Positions 17,118 to 26,599 of a stretch of 64,000 bases of DNA are shown in pieces. Origin of the DNA: Polymorphum gilvum SL003B-26A1. Lineage in GTDB: Bacteria; Pseudomonadota; Alphaproteobacteria; Rhizobiales; Stappiaceae. Each line of letters begins with the position of its first letter. The first letter of the stretch is position 1. The position numbers were made by a program, and so were the translations under genes. The DNA lies in contig NC_015259.1 in NCBI RefSeq assembly GCF_000192745.1, positions 697,001 through 761,000 on the forward strand. The letters run 5' to 3'. The notes under the pieces were generated by a model. That model was not told the DNA's origin. It worked only from the letters and a program-made list of their open reading frames with translations, and made no database searches.

Positions 17118-17489
17118 TTATCGACCAGCGTAGCTGTCGTTGATGGCGTCATTCGCTGCGACACAGGTCACAGCGGTGATCGCACCGACCGCGCCCAGCC
17201 CGACCATAGCCATGGCCACCGCCCCAACGCTCACGGCCAGGCCACTGAGCATGGTTCCAGCTAGGATCACGACCCACATAACCAGGCCAGTCAACACGGT
17301 GCCGGCCGCGGCCTGCTCCGAGCCGAGCAGCGCGACGGCCAGCCAGCCGGCAATCGCAACGATCGCCAGACCGCCGCCAGCGACGAGCCAGGCCGCCCCC
17401 TCCGGGAGGGAGAGGCCGAGCAGGAAACCGCCAAAGATGGCGGCGATGATAGCGACGATCGCAAGAGCTTTTGCAAGGTCCTTGGACAT
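17118..17489 (-). CDS. Small polytopic membrane protein
   Basis: This protein of about 123 residues starts at MSKDLAKAL and has four hydrophobic segments rich in Gly, Ala and Val, ending ANDAINDSYAGR. An alternative ATG at 17507 adds six residues. The ribosome site is weak for both. Its upstream region is cut by an IS481 copy 117 bases before the start, so the native promoter may be lost. Function unknown. Confidence 0.5.
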   Translation of the reverse strand: MSKDLAKALAIVAIIAAIFGGFLLGLSLPEGAAWLVAGGGLAIVAIAGWLAVALLGSEQAAAGTVLTGLVMWVVILAGTMLSGLAVSVGAVAMAMVGLGAVGAITAVTCVAANDAINDSYAGR

Positions 17490-17605
17490 TAAAATTAACC
17501 GCCGCATTCCAGCGGGCAGTTCCTTCACGTTGGTGTGGAAGATGTGCACGCCGAAACGATGCTTACGCCGCCGCTGGGGCGGGGTTGAGATGTCAAACGC
17601 TAGAG

Positions 17606-18709
17606 TGTGCACTTAACCTTCTTTCCGTGCTATCGTTGGAAAGGAGGAAGATCCCATGGGACAATCATCAACAGCAAGGCAGGCCTCGCCTCGTGATGCC
17701 GCCAGCAAGGTGGCGCAGCAGCGTTTGAGCGTGCTTGAGCTGGCGAGGGAACTCGGCAACGTCGCCGAGGCCTGCCGTCAGCGAGGCATGGACCGGACCA
17801 GCTTCTACGAGTGGAAGCGCCGGTTTCAGACGCAAGGGTTCGACGGGCTGAAGGACCTGCCGCCGATCCACAAGAGCCATCCGCAGACGACGGCGCCCGA
17901 GGTGGTGGACAGGATCAAGGAGCTTGCGCTGGCGCATCCCGCCTATGGCTGTAATCGGCACGAGGCGATGCTGGCGCTGGAAGGTGTCCGGGTGTCGTCG
18001 ATCACCATCCAGAAGATCCTCAACGAAAGCGGCCTCGGCACCAAGGTCGAGCGCTGGCTGGCGCTGGAGGCACAGAACGCCGAGACGGCCATCGAGATCA
18101 CGCCCGAACAGGCCGCCTTCCTGGAGAAGCTGAACCCCTGCTTCCGGGAAAGGCACGTGGAATCAAGCGCGCCGGGCGAGCTCCTGTCGGCCGACACGTT
18201 CTTCGTGGGCAGTCTCAAGGGCGTCGGCAAGGTCTATCTGCACGCCGTGGTCGATACCTTCGGCAGCTACGCCTTCGGCTTCCTGCACGTCTCCAAGCAG
18301 CCCGAGGCGGCGGTCGCAGTACTGCACAACGACGTGCTGCCCTTCTACCGCCATCTCGATTTGCCGGTGAAAGCCGTGCTGACCGACAATGGCCGCGAGT
18401 TCTGCGGGACGGACCGGCATCCTTACGAGCTCTATCTCGACCTCAATGGCATCGAGCACCGCCGCACGAAGGTGAAGACGCCAAAGACCAACGGCTTCGT
18501 CGAGCGCTTCAACGGCACGGTGCTGGACGAGTTCTTCCGGGTGAAGATGCGCGAGACTTTCTACGAGACCGTCGAAGCCCTGCAGGCCGATCTCGACGCC
18601 TGGCTCGTCCACTACAACACAGAGCGCCCGCATCTGGGCTACCGCAACCAAGGCAGACGGCCTGTCGAAACCGTCATGTCATTCGTTAGCCAAGAAGGTT
18701 AAGTGGACA
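17606..18709 (+). mobile_element. IS481-family insertion sequence, copy 1 (1104 bases)
   Basis: The ends TGTGCACTTAACCTTCTT and (reverse) TGTCCACTTAACCTTCTT bound the element. The same 1104-base element with identical transposase lies inverted at 45096-46199. No target duplication is visible here (GCTAGAG versus GCTTGTC), unlike copy 2, so this copy's flanks have been rearranged. Confidence 0.9.
17656..18702 (+). CDS. IS481-family transposase, copy 1
   Basis: This 348-residue protein has an N-terminal helix-turn-helix (VAEACRQRGMDRTSFYEWKRRF) and a DDE integrase core: Asp in SADTFFVG, Asp in LTDNGREF, Glu in GFVERFNG. The ATG follows GGAGGAAGATCCC. It appears intact and its product is identical to the copy at 45103-46149. 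Confidence 0.93.
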   Translation: MGQSSTARQASPRDAASKVAQQRLSVLELARELGNVAEACRQRGMDRTSFYEWKRRFQTQGFDGLKDLPPIHKSHPQTTAPEVVDRIKELALAHPAYGCNRHEAMLALEGVRVSSITIQKILNESGLGTKVERWLALEAQNAETAIEITPEQAAFLEKLNPCFRERHVESSAPGELLSADTFFVGSLKGVGKVYLHAVVDTFGSYAFGFLHVSKQPEAAVAVLHNDVLPFYRHLDLPVKAVLTDNGREFCGTDRHPYELYLDLNGIEHRRTKVKTPKTNGFVERFNGTVLDEFFRVKMRETFYETVEALQADLDAWLVHYNTERPHLGYRNQGRRPVETVMSFVSQEG

Positions 18710-19019
18710 GCTTGTCGGGCGGCGGCGGTGAAACCCAGACATTTGGCTCCCGTGGATGTGGCGGTGAAACCCAGACGATTTCTACCTCCGACGTAAACTC
18801 CGAAATTATAGTTTCCAGACGACGTATTTCTTCGTCGAGCACAGTGAAAAGCTGTTCCCTGTAGAGGCTTGTCTCAAGAACAGGAGGCTCAAGGGAGCAG
18901 GACTGCGACGTGAAATGCTGCCCCGTGCGTTGCGGCTCCTGTCCCCTTGCGTCGAAGCTGATCAACGCAGGGACCATGCTAAGCGATATTCCAAGGAAAA
19001 TCTTAACGCCAATGAACAT
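18699..19019 (-). pseudogene. Secreted small protein truncated by IS481 copy 1
   Basis: The frame encodes a signal-peptide-like N-terminus (FIGVKIFLGISLSMVPALIS), then a helical region. It then runs into the IS481 end, which supplies its stop codon. The last native part contains the repeat VWVSPP twice, from two copies of GGCGGTGAAACCCAGAC (about 18726 and 18763). The original C-terminus is not in the window. Function unknown. Confidence 0.45.
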
Positions 19020-19203
19020 AAAAACTCTTGCCTTTGATGTAATGAATTACGCGTCCACTTATATAGATCGATACTAGTTGCGCTTCTGACACAGAAAAAA
19101 ATTCCAGCAGATATTCAGATAAATTGGCCAAATACAGCCACCAATCCAATTACAATCAAAATTATATTGTGTTACAGTTGAGTATAATTGAAAACAATTT
19201 TGT

Positions 19204-22200
19204 TTGTTGAGTGTGTTTCATTTGCCGCGAGTTGGACTTTGGCTTGGTCATGTGCTTTGTGCAGCGCTGGTTCTGACTGGCATGCCGGTATCAGCCGGCG
19301 GATCGACGGCGTTTCCAGGTGCGCCGTTCATGGCTGCCGACAGCGAGCTTTCCGCCTCATCTGGCTTCTCGACTGACCGCTTGGAGCGGCGCCCATCCTC
19401 GGCACTCGGCGGGGTCTTTCTCGATTGGGACCGTGATCTGCGTTCCGTTGGTGACGGCGTCAACAACCGTACGGCTACCCGCGCGGTGCGCGCCGTTGCC
19501 GAGCGGCGGTTGACCTGTCTCGCTGAGGACCGTTTGGCCACCGGCCTTGCGGTGTTCGAGGGTGGCGATGCGCCGATGGAGGGCGATGACCTCTTGTCCG
19601 TCTTTCAAAGTCATCTGACCCGCAATCTCGCCGCTGAAGGAACGAGTACCGCACGCAACTTGGTGCGCCGGCTTTGGGTAGGCGATGGGGAGGCCAGCGA
19701 TCTCGTTACCGAACTGGCCTTCAGCGGCGTCCGTGCCGCCGCTGAGGCGGCACGCTCCACGGGAGCCGCGTCCGACCTGCATGCCTTGGCGCATTTGGAA
19801 CTGGACTACACTCTGTCGAGCAGTGGCCGCCCCATCTGGTCGGCCATCGCCGTGCAACCGCTCTACGAGACCGGCGACAGCCATCACAGCGCCTTCGCCC
19901 AACTCGGCATGACGCGCGAGGCGGCGGCATCCACATACAATGCCGGCCTCGCCTATCGTGGCCTCACTCCCGACCGCCAATGGCTCATCGGCCCCAATGC
20001 GTTCTTCGACTACAGTACCCAGCGTAGCCACACGCGGTTCAGCATCGGTCTCGATGCCAAGTCCGAGCGATTTGGCCTATCAGCCAACCGCTATTTCCGC
20101 CTCAAAGACTGGAAGGACAGCCGCTTCGGCTATGAGGAGCGCGCCTTGTCGGGTTACGACCTGGAGATCTCAGGCCGCTTGCCGGGGGCGCCGAACGTCG
20201 AACTGTTCGCCCGCCAGTTCTTGTGGTGGCGCGATGGCGAGACCAATCTCACTGGCCGACAGTACGCCGTTGAATACAGCCCCGTCCCGGTGCTCCGCAT
20301 GCGTCTGGCCCTCGTCGACCCCAATGACGCGTCACGATATGCTGAGGCCGGCACACAGCTGCGCTACCGTTTCGGTGTGCCGTTGTCCGAGCAGCTGCGC
20401 GTCGTTGATGCGCCCGAAAGCTCCGTCCTCGATCGCCGCTACGAGAAGGTCCGGCGCGAGAACATCATCCGCACTCAGGAGCGTCTGAAGGCCGAGCTGC
20501 GCGGCACGGTCACCGAGACAGTCGGCGCCAACACCATTATTTCCGCCGGACTGACGTTCGCGGCTAGCGTTGGCGGAACTGTGCCCGTGGCCGCCACAAT
20601 TGTGGTCGCCGACACGCCGGGCGCTGTGCTGCGCATCCGCTTCGGCAGCGGCGCGTTGCTCACCGTCGGCCAGAACTCCACCGTCGAGATCGGGGTCGGC
20701 GTTATCACGCTCATATCGGGACTGTTCCAGTACACGTCGGGGTCGGTCGCTCACGTCATCAATGTGCCAGGCGGCACCATCGAATTGCTGGGTACCGACA
20801 TTGACGCACGATCCGCCGCAGGCATCTCGACCGTTCGGGTTCGCGATGGTGCAATCCGTGCTCGCGCCTCGGCCGGGCCAATTCAGGAAGCTACTGCACG
20901 GGATATGGTGGTGCTCGGCGGTGGCAGTGTCTCACCGGTCGCAGCGGGCACTCCGACCTTCGAGGACCACGCCGAGAGCGTCAGCTTGAGGCTTGACTGG
21001 GTCGGCACCCCGCTGACGGAGAGCAAGGTCGCTCCCTATCCGGTGGCCGCGCCCGCTGTCGCCGCCACTGCCACCACCGTAGGCCAGACCGCTGCTCTAG
21101 CCTTGAACTTCTCGCGGCCCGTCACTGTCAGCGGCGCGCCGCGCATGACGCTGACCATCAACGGCACGCCTCGCACCGCCGACTATGCCTCGGGCTCCGG
21201 CAGCGCAACGCTCTTGTTCACCTACACGCTGCTCCCCGGCGACGATGGTGCATCATCGGCCACGATCACCAGCATCGACCTCAACGGCGGCGACATCCTG
21301 ACCGGCACGTTGCCGGCCGTCGTCACGTTCGCAGACACAGTCGTGGATCTCGGCAGCGGCAGTCCCATCCTGCCGTCGCCTGCCGCAGTGGTCTCCACCA
21401 ACGCCGTCTCGCCCACCGACGTGGTGCCGATCCCCTTCACCATCACCTTCAACCAGCCGATGACCGGCGACCCGCTCACCCTCGGCGAACTCGTCGTCGT
21501 CAACGGCACCGCGGCCAACCTCGCCACCGCTGACAACATCGTCTACACGGTCGAGGTGACCCCCACCGCGCAAGGTACGGTCAGCGTTCAAGTCCCGGCG
21601 AACGCCGCTCGCAATCCGTCAGGCATGGGTCATCCTGCTTCCAATGTCGCCTCCGTCTCCTATGCGACTTGGTTGCCCCTCGCGCTCAACCTGAGTGCGG
21701 CCGGAGCCACCGTGCTCCGTATCGATACCGCTGATGGCTCGCAATGGGAGGTTGACTGGGGCGATGGTACGGTTGAGCTGGTTAACTCCGGCAGCAACCG
21801 ATCCCACGCCTATGCGGCCCCTTTCAACGGCAGCGTTCGCGTCCGATCGACCACAGGCGCAGCAATCACTCGTCTCCAATCAAATACCGCCGCGGAGCCC
21901 GGCTGGGCCTTTAACGTCGCCGACCTTCCGGCAGGTCTGACCCACTTGCAAATCACCGTGCCGAATACAATCAGCGGTGACATCGCCGACCTGCCGACCG
22001 GTCTGACCCACTTGCAGGTCACGGGGTCGAACAGCCTCCTTGGCAATATCACCGAACTACCGGCTAGATTGACCTACTTGAACCTTCAAGGGGCCAACGT
22101 CTCGTTCGTCGGCGACATCGCCGCCCTTCCGGCCGGTCTGACCTACCTGAACGTTCAGGGGCCGAACACCTCACTCAGCGGCAACGTCGCCGCCTTGCCG

Positions 22201-22614
22201 TCCAGTCTGACCTACTTGAACGTCACGGGTTCGAACACCCTTAGCGGCGACGTCGCCGCCCTGCCGGCCGGCCTTACCCACCTGCGGCTCTTCGGATCGA
22301 CCACCCTCGGCGGCGACTTGGCCGACCTGCCGGCCGGGGTGAATTTCATGACCGTCATGGGGGCGAATACGCTCACGATGTCCGGGACCATATGGGCAGC
22401 CGCCACGTCCATGAGACAGGTACGAATCAATGGGACTGTTCCCAAGCCGTCGAGCTTCACGGATAACCTGCTCATCGCTCTTTCATCTGTCGGGACTTGG
22501 ACGAATGAACGTCTGATTGACTTGCAAGAGCCGGGCGTCGGCGCACGAACGGCGGCTTCAGACGCAGCGGTAGCCACCCTGACGGGCCTCGGAGTTACGG
22601 TGGAGACGCACTAA
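19204..22614 (+). CDS. Large outer-membrane/surface protein: inverse-autotransporter-like barrel, FecR-like and leucine-rich repeat domains
   Basis: This protein of about 1136 residues starts at TTG 19204 or GTG 19213, and then has a signal peptide ending near VSAGG. Residues 190-420 resemble the intimin/invasin inverse-autotransporter barrel (AIAVQPLYETGDSHHSAFAQLG, LAYRGL, IGPNAFFDY, SIGLDAKSERFGLSANRYFRL, AGTQLRYRFG). Residues 470-580 resemble a FecR-type domain (TVGQNSTVEIGVG, GGTIELLGTDIDAR). Two SwmB/Ig-like beta domains follow to about 820. Residues 905-1045 carry about six 24-residue repeats of the form LPAGLTHLxxxGxNTLxGDxA. Upstream DNA is AT-rich. It is probably an adhesin or surface-display protein. 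Confidence 0.65.
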   Translation: MLSVFHLPRVGLWLGHVLCAALVLTGMPVSAGGSTAFPGAPFMAADSELSASSGFSTDRLERRPSSALGGVFLDWDRDLRSVGDGVNNRTATRAVRAVAERRLTCLAEDRLATGLAVFEGGDAPMEGDDLLSVFQSHLTRNLAAEGTSTARNLVRRLWVGDGEASDLVTELAFSGVRAAAEAARSTGAASDLHALAHLELDYTLSSSGRPIWSAIAVQPLYETGDSHHSAFAQLGMTREAAASTYNAGLAYRGLTPDRQWLIGPNAFFDYSTQRSHTRFSIGLDAKSERFGLSANRYFRLKDWKDSRFGYEERALSGYDLEISGRLPGAPNVELFARQFLWWRDGETNLTGRQYAVEYSPVPVLRMRLALVDPNDASRYAEAGTQLRYRFGVPLSEQLRVVDAPESSVLDRRYEKVRRENIIRTQERLKAELRGTVTETVGANTIISAGLTFAASVGGTVPVAATIVVADTPGAVLRIRFGSGALLTVGQNSTVEIGVGVITLISGLFQYTSGSVAHVINVPGGTIELLGTDIDARSAAGISTVRVRDGAIRARASAGPIQEATARDMVVLGGGSVSPVAAGTPTFEDHAESVSLRLDWVGTPLTESKVAPYPVAAPAVAATATTVGQTAALALNFSRPVTVSGAPRMTLTINGTPRTADYASGSGSATLLFTYTLLPGDDGASSATITSIDLNGGDILTGTLPAVVTFADTVVDLGSGSPILPSPAAVVSTNAVSPTDVVPIPFTITFNQPMTGDPLTLGELVVVNGTAANLATADNIVYTVEVTPTAQGTVSVQVPANAARNPSGMGHPASNVASVSYATWLPLALNLSAAGATVLRIDTADGSQWEVDWGDGTVELVNSGSNRSHAYAAPFNGSVRVRSTTGAAITRLQSNTAAEPGWAFNVADLPAGLTHLQITVPNTISGDIADLPTGLTHLQVTGSNSLLGNITELPARLTYLNLQGANVSFVGDIAALPAGLTYLNVQGPNTSLSGNVAALPSSLTYLNVTGSNTLSGDVAALPAGLTHLRLFGSTTLGGDLADLPAGVNFMTVMGANTLTMSGTIWAAATSMRQVRINGTVPKPSSFTDNLLIALSSVGTWTNERLIDLQEPGVGARTAASDAAVATLTGLGVTVETH

Positions 22615-23434
22615 GGTCTGTTGAGATTCAGGATTCCACTTTGGGCTTGATCGTGCTTCAAGCTTTGGATGGAACGATTCGTACTGACTGACGCCCAGTG
22701 GGCGAAAATGGAACCGCATTGTCTGGGCAAGCCGACGGACCCCGGACGCAGCGGCAGCGACAACCGGCGCTTCGTCGAAGCGGTTCTGTGGATTGTGCGG
22801 ACGGGAAGTCCGTGGCGTGATCTGCCGGCTTTCTTCGGCAACTGGAACACCGTCTTCAAGCGATACCGAGATTGGGTCAAAGCCGATGTTTTCGTGCGGC
22901 TTTTCGAGGCCTGCTCGGAGGAGCCGGACATGGAATACGCCATGGTCGATGCCACCATCGTCAAGGTCCACCGCCATGGCCAGGGCGCAAAAGGGGGACT
23001 CAGAGCCAGGCCATAGGCCGCTCCAAGGGCGGCATGACCACCAAGATCCTCGCGCTCACCGATGCCCTCGGCAATCTCGTGCGCTTCGTCCTGCTGCCCG
23101 GCCATCGCTTCGACACGGTCGGCGTGCCGCCGCTCATCGAAGGCCTCTCTTTCGACGCGCTGATCGCCGACAAGGCTTTCGACAGCAATGCCATCATCGC
23201 CGACCTCGACGAGCGCGGCGCCAAGGTCGTCATCTCCCAGCACCCGCGCCGCGCCAAGCCGCTGCCGCTCGATACCGAGATGTACAAATGGCGTCACCTC
23301 ATCGAGAATTTCTTCTGCAAGCTCAAGGAGTTCAAACGCATCGCCATGCGCGCTGACAAAACCGACACAAGCTTTATCGCCATCATTCATCTCGCAGCCG
23401 CCGTGATAAACTCCCGATGAATCTCAACAGACCT
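22614..23434 (+). mobile_element. IS5-family (IS427-type) insertion sequence, 821 bases
   Basis: The ends AGGTCTGTTGAGATTCA are perfectly inverted at the two sides. The target was CTAG, with TA duplicated (22612-22613 and 23435-23436). The insertion split the stop codon of the surface-protein gene but recreated a stop (TAG to TAA). Confidence 0.92.
22669..23420 (+). CDS. IS5/IS427 transposase made by programmed frameshift
   Basis: OrfA (22669-23016) carries the N-terminal domain and the first catalytic Asp (MVDATIVKVHRHG). OrfB continues in the -1 frame from about 22990 to 23420 with IADKAFDS and the HLIENFFCKLKEFKRIA region holding the Glu. The switch site is AAAAGGGGGA at 22988-22998. The fused product would be about 250 residues. 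Two-frame organisation is normal for this subgroup, so the element may be active. Confidence 0.85.
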
Positions 23435-23622
23435 TAGTCAGTCGGCTGGCAGAAGGTGAGGTCAGTTTCGGAGGGGAACGTCTTCCCCTGCCTGCAACCG
23501 CCTTCGGCGTTTTCCGTCACCCCTTCGAGCAGGGCTGTCGCCCCGCAACGCTCCGTCAGGCAGAAGCGCTTGCGCGCATGCGCATAAACCTTCGTGACCG
23601 AACCATCTTGATACCGCTTCAT
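23434..23622 (-). CDS. Small cysteine-containing hypothetical protein
   Basis: This frame of 62 codons (MKRYQDGSVTKVYAHARK) has four Cys in spaced positions and no membrane segment. Its stop lies in the TA duplication of the IS; before the insertion it would have ended at the TAG sharing the CTAG with the convergent surface-protein gene. The coding case rests on the start context and length only. Confidence 0.35.
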   Translation of the reverse strand: MKRYQDGSVTKVYAHARKRFCLTERCGATALLEGVTENAEGGCRQGKTFPSETDLTFCQPTD

Positions 23623-24047
23623 CGCCGTACGTCGCCCTGCGCGATCATCGGCGCCACTCGGTCATGATCCCGTAATTACCGCCGCACCGGGACCCGCGCT
23701 TCACTACCCTGTGCGGCGGCAGCGGTCGGCCCTTTGGGCCGCGGTTGATTTGTTGATCGCGCTGCGCGCGGAACCTCTCTGGCCAGCTTGTGCCGACCTC
23801 GCCGGGCTTGCCCAAGGTCGCCGTCCGGCCTGCCCGCTCCGTTCGCTGCGCTCCCGTGTTGGCCGGATTGCACCCCTTTGGGGCGGCTCTCTTGGAGCCC
23901 GTCGGAGGTCGGCGCGACGCCGCCAGGCCGACGGCACTCACTGAATATCACTGGTTCTCCTGTCGTCGCTCGCCGCTGGGCAGAGGTTCAGGCGCGGGGC
24001 GTGTGTGTCCTGTGCCGCCTGTAACGACTGCACGGAGGATTGAGCCA
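23623..24047 (+). promoter_or_regulatory. Long hairpin-rich leader upstream of the DUF2958 gene
   Basis: Over 400 non-coding bases hold several short GC hairpins, such as GGCC-CTTTG-GGCC near 23728, CGACCT/AGGTCG near 23795-23820, and CACCCC/GGGGC near 23871. It does not contain the GTTTCTT-type module of the four shared leaders. It may be a second kind of structured 5' region. Confidence 0.35.
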
Positions 24048-24440
24048 ATGAATGACACGACGACGAACCTTGGCAGCGCTGCCGCGCTGCTGACCGACGG
24101 GCAACGCGCCCGGATGCGTGCCAAGGGGCGCGAGAACGCCGCGCGCATCGAGGATGACGGCGACACGCACGATTTTTGGCCTGTGGTGAAGCTGTTCTGC
24201 CCATGGGGCGCGGCGACGTGGCTGCTGTCCGAACTCGACCCCGAGGACGAGGACATCGCCTTTGGCCTCTGCGATTTGGGCATGGGCAGCCCCGAATTGG
24301 GAAGCGTCCGCCTGTCGGAGCTTGCCGCCATCCGTGGCCCCGGTGGCCTGACCATCGAGCGCGACCAGCATTTCACGCCGAACAAGAGCCTGACGGCCTA
24401 CGCCGACGAAGCCCGACAACACGGTTTCATCCGCGCCTGA
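24048..24440 (+). CDS. DUF2958 family protein
   Basis: This 130-residue protein has the family signature FWPVVKLFCPWGAATWLLSE, then DPEDEDIAFGLCDLGMGSPELG and a SELAAIRGP segment. DUF2958 genes are common on conjugative plasmids and integrative elements next to ParB-like and ArdC-like genes; their role is unknown. The ATG at 24048 follows GGAGGATTGAGCCA. It heads a unit with the ParB gene 57 bases downstream, with a GCGCCCG/CGGGCGC hairpin between. Confidence 0.88.
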   Translation: MNDTTTNLGSAAALLTDGQRARMRAKGRENAARIEDDGDTHDFWPVVKLFCPWGAATWLLSELDPEDEDIAFGLCDLGMGSPELGSVRLSELAAIRGPGGLTIERDQHFTPNKSLTAYADEARQHGFIRA

Positions 24441-24497
24441 CCAAACCGCGCCCGTGCCTCGGCGCGGGCGCTCATTCAATCGAAAGGAATCCTACCC

Positions 24498-26339
24498 ATG
24501 ACCATCCAGACCATCCCCCTGAACAAGCTGACCGTCGCTGACGGCAACAACCCCCGCCGCAGCATGGATGCTGCCGCCCTCGACGGGCTGGCAGCATCCA
24601 TCAAAGCCGACGGCCTTCTGCAAAACCTTGTTGTCCGCAAGGACGGGCGGAAGTTCCGCATCGTGTCGGGCGAGCGGCGCTATCGCGCCCTGTCGCTGTT
24701 GGCCGAGCGTGGCGACATCGGGAAGGATTATCCCGTTGCCGTCGAGGTACGTGGCGGACTGACCGAGGCCGACGCGTTGCGGCTGGCCACCGTCGAGAAT
24801 ATCCAGCGGGAGCAGCTTGCCCCCATGGACGAGGCCGAGGCGTTCGCCGCCCTGTTGGGCGAGGGTGCCAGCCTTGAGGACGTGGCCGCGAAAGCGGGCG
24901 TGTCGGTGCTGACCGTCAAGCGCCGCGTGGCACTCGCCTCACTCTGTGAAGAGGCCAAAGCGTTGGTGCGGGAGGGCGAGTTTTCCCTGTCGATTGCCGA
25001 GGCGCTGACCTTGGCCACCCATGACCAGCAACGCGCCCTCATCGAGCGGTTGGAGCAGGGGTATCACTACGATGCCGACGATGTGCGCGGCATGTTGACG
25101 GGCGAAAAGCCCGCCGTGGCGCTGGCCATCTTTCCGATGGAGCAGTACGAGGGCACCGTCACCGCCGACCTGTTCGCCGCCGACGACAACACCTTCTTTG
25201 ACGATGCCGAGCAGTTCTTCCGCTTGCAGTCGCAAGCAGTCGAGGCGCTGGCCGCGCATCACCGCGAAGCGGGTGCGGCTTTCGTGGAGTTGCTGACGGA
25301 GGGCTATGCGCCGTGGTGGCAGTACCGCGAGGCCGACACCGAGCAGGATGAAGCGGGCGGCGTGGTCATCCACTTCAAGCCGAGCGGTCGGGTGGAAGTG
25401 CGCGAAGGGCTTGTCCGCCGCGACGTGCGTCCGAGCGTGGCCGAGGCGACGGCGGCAGCGCCCGCAACGCCCAAGCCGCAACCCGAATACACGGGGCCTG
25501 TGGTGCGGATGGTCGCCGCTCATAAGAGCATGGCCGTGATGGAAGCCTTGCTGGCCGATGCCCGCAAGGCCAAGGAAGTCGCCGCCATCCAGATGATGCG
25601 CGGTATCCGCTATCACGGACGCATCGCCGTCGATGCCCACCCCGCGCTGGCGTATTTCTGCACGAGCGACAACCCGCCCGTCAGCTACAGCGCCGTGGAA
25701 CGGACAGCGCAGGAGTTCGTCGCGGCGCTGGGTTTGGAGGGCGGCAAGCGCCACCCTTACGCCCGCCCGAGCCGTGGCGCATGGGATGTGCTGTTGGGCG
25801 ACGACAAGAGCGCCGAGCAGCTTTACGCGGCGGTCAAGTCGCTGTCCGACAGCAAGCTTGAACAGCTTCACCTGCTGCTGACGGCGCTGGCCTTCGGGCA
25901 GGAGAGCATGGAGGCGCTCGACACCACCGACAGCCTGTTCAATCAGGTGGCCGTGGATTTGGGCGTGGATATGCGCGACCGCTGGGTGCCCGACGAGGAC
26001 TTCCTCTATCGCCGCCGCAAGGAGCACTTGGAAGCCATCGCCCGCGAGAGCGGGGCGGTATCCCGCCTCGGCAAGCTCAAGGACTACACCAAGGGCAAGC
26101 TGGCGGATGCGCTGGCCAAGCACTTCCAGCGCTGCGCCGAGAATGACGCGACCCTGCCCGCCGACCTGCGGGAGCAGGGGCGGAACTGGCTGCCCGGAGC
26201 CATGCTGTTCCCCGCCGTGACGGCGGATGCGCCCGCCGAGCAGGAGGCCGAGGACATCGAGGCGGACGAACACGACGACAATGCCGACCCGTCCGACATC
26301 GAGGCCGACGAGGACGACCTCGCGCAAGCGGCGGCCTGA
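24498..26339 (+). CDS. parB: Large ParB/RepB/Spo0J-family protein
   Basis: This 613-residue protein has a ParB N-terminal CTPase-like domain (NNPRRS near residue 17, GERRYRAL near 58, TVENIQREQLAPMDEAEAF near 98) and a helix-turn-helix (LEDVAAKAGVSVLTVKRRVA near 132). A long C-terminal region of about 400 residues is unlike chromosomal ParB, and the last 40 residues are strongly acidic. It is more than twice the usual ParB length. It lies far from the disrupted parA gene, so it may act as a regulator or nuclease-like factor rather than a segregation protein. Confidence 0.85.
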   Translation: MTIQTIPLNKLTVADGNNPRRSMDAAALDGLAASIKADGLLQNLVVRKDGRKFRIVSGERRYRALSLLAERGDIGKDYPVAVEVRGGLTEADALRLATVENIQREQLAPMDEAEAFAALLGEGASLEDVAAKAGVSVLTVKRRVALASLCEEAKALVREGEFSLSIAEALTLATHDQQRALIERLEQGYHYDADDVRGMLTGEKPAVALAIFPMEQYEGTVTADLFAADDNTFFDDAEQFFRLQSQAVEALAAHHREAGAAFVELLTEGYAPWWQYREADTEQDEAGGVVIHFKPSGRVEVREGLVRRDVRPSVAEATAAAPATPKPQPEYTGPVVRMVAAHKSMAVMEALLADARKAKEVAAIQMMRGIRYHGRIAVDAHPALAYFCTSDNPPVSYSAVERTAQEFVAALGLEGGKRHPYARPSRGAWDVLLGDDKSAEQLYAAVKSLSDSKLEQLHLLLTALAFGQESMEALDTTDSLFNQVAVDLGVDMRDRWVPDEDFLYRRRKEHLEAIARESGAVSRLGKLKDYTKGKLADALAKHFQRCAENDATLPADLREQGRNWLPGAMLFPAVTADAPAEQEAEDIEADEHDDNADPSDIEADEDDLAQAAA

Positions 26340-26347
26340 CCGTCCGA

Positions 26348-26380
26348 GGAAGCCCGCCCTGCGGGGCGGGCTTCCTTTCG
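26348..26380 (+). terminator. Terminator after the ParB gene
   Basis: A perfect 12-bp stem GGAAGCCCGCCC/GGGCGGGCTTCC with loop TGCG is followed by TTTCGTT, 9 bases past the stop. Confidence 0.85.
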
Positions 26381-26413
26381 TTCTCTCGTCAATTCGTTAC
26401 TGGCAGGTTCGTC

Positions 26414-26599
26414 ATGCCCATCATCGTCACCCTCGCGGTCATCGTCCTAGCCGCTTTCGTCAGCACCAGCACAGGCAGCGCCGACGCCTTCATTGCGGTG
26501 CTGTTCGTCGGCCCGTTCGCGGCTGTCGGGCTGTTCTATGTCCTGATGCTCGTCGGTTGGCTTGTGAAGGCGATCCGAAACGGGTCGGATTCCCGCTGA
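26414..26599 (+). CDS. Small two-span membrane protein
   Basis: This 61-residue protein has two hydrophobic stretches (IIVTLAVIVLAAFV and AVLFVGPFAAVGLFYVLMLVGWLV) and a basic tail. The Shine-Dalgarno is weak (CAGGTTCGTC). It is free-standing after the ParB terminator. Function unknown. Confidence 0.45.
   Translation: MPIIVTLAVIVLAAFVSTSTGSADAFIAVLFVGPFAAVGLFYVLMLVGWLVKAIRNGSDSR

Noticed and set aside
24939-26327. Long open frame (462 codons) antisense to the ParB gene
   Set aside because: It is a shadow of codon bias in a GC-rich gene; the plus-strand frame has clear ParB motifs and a ribosome site.
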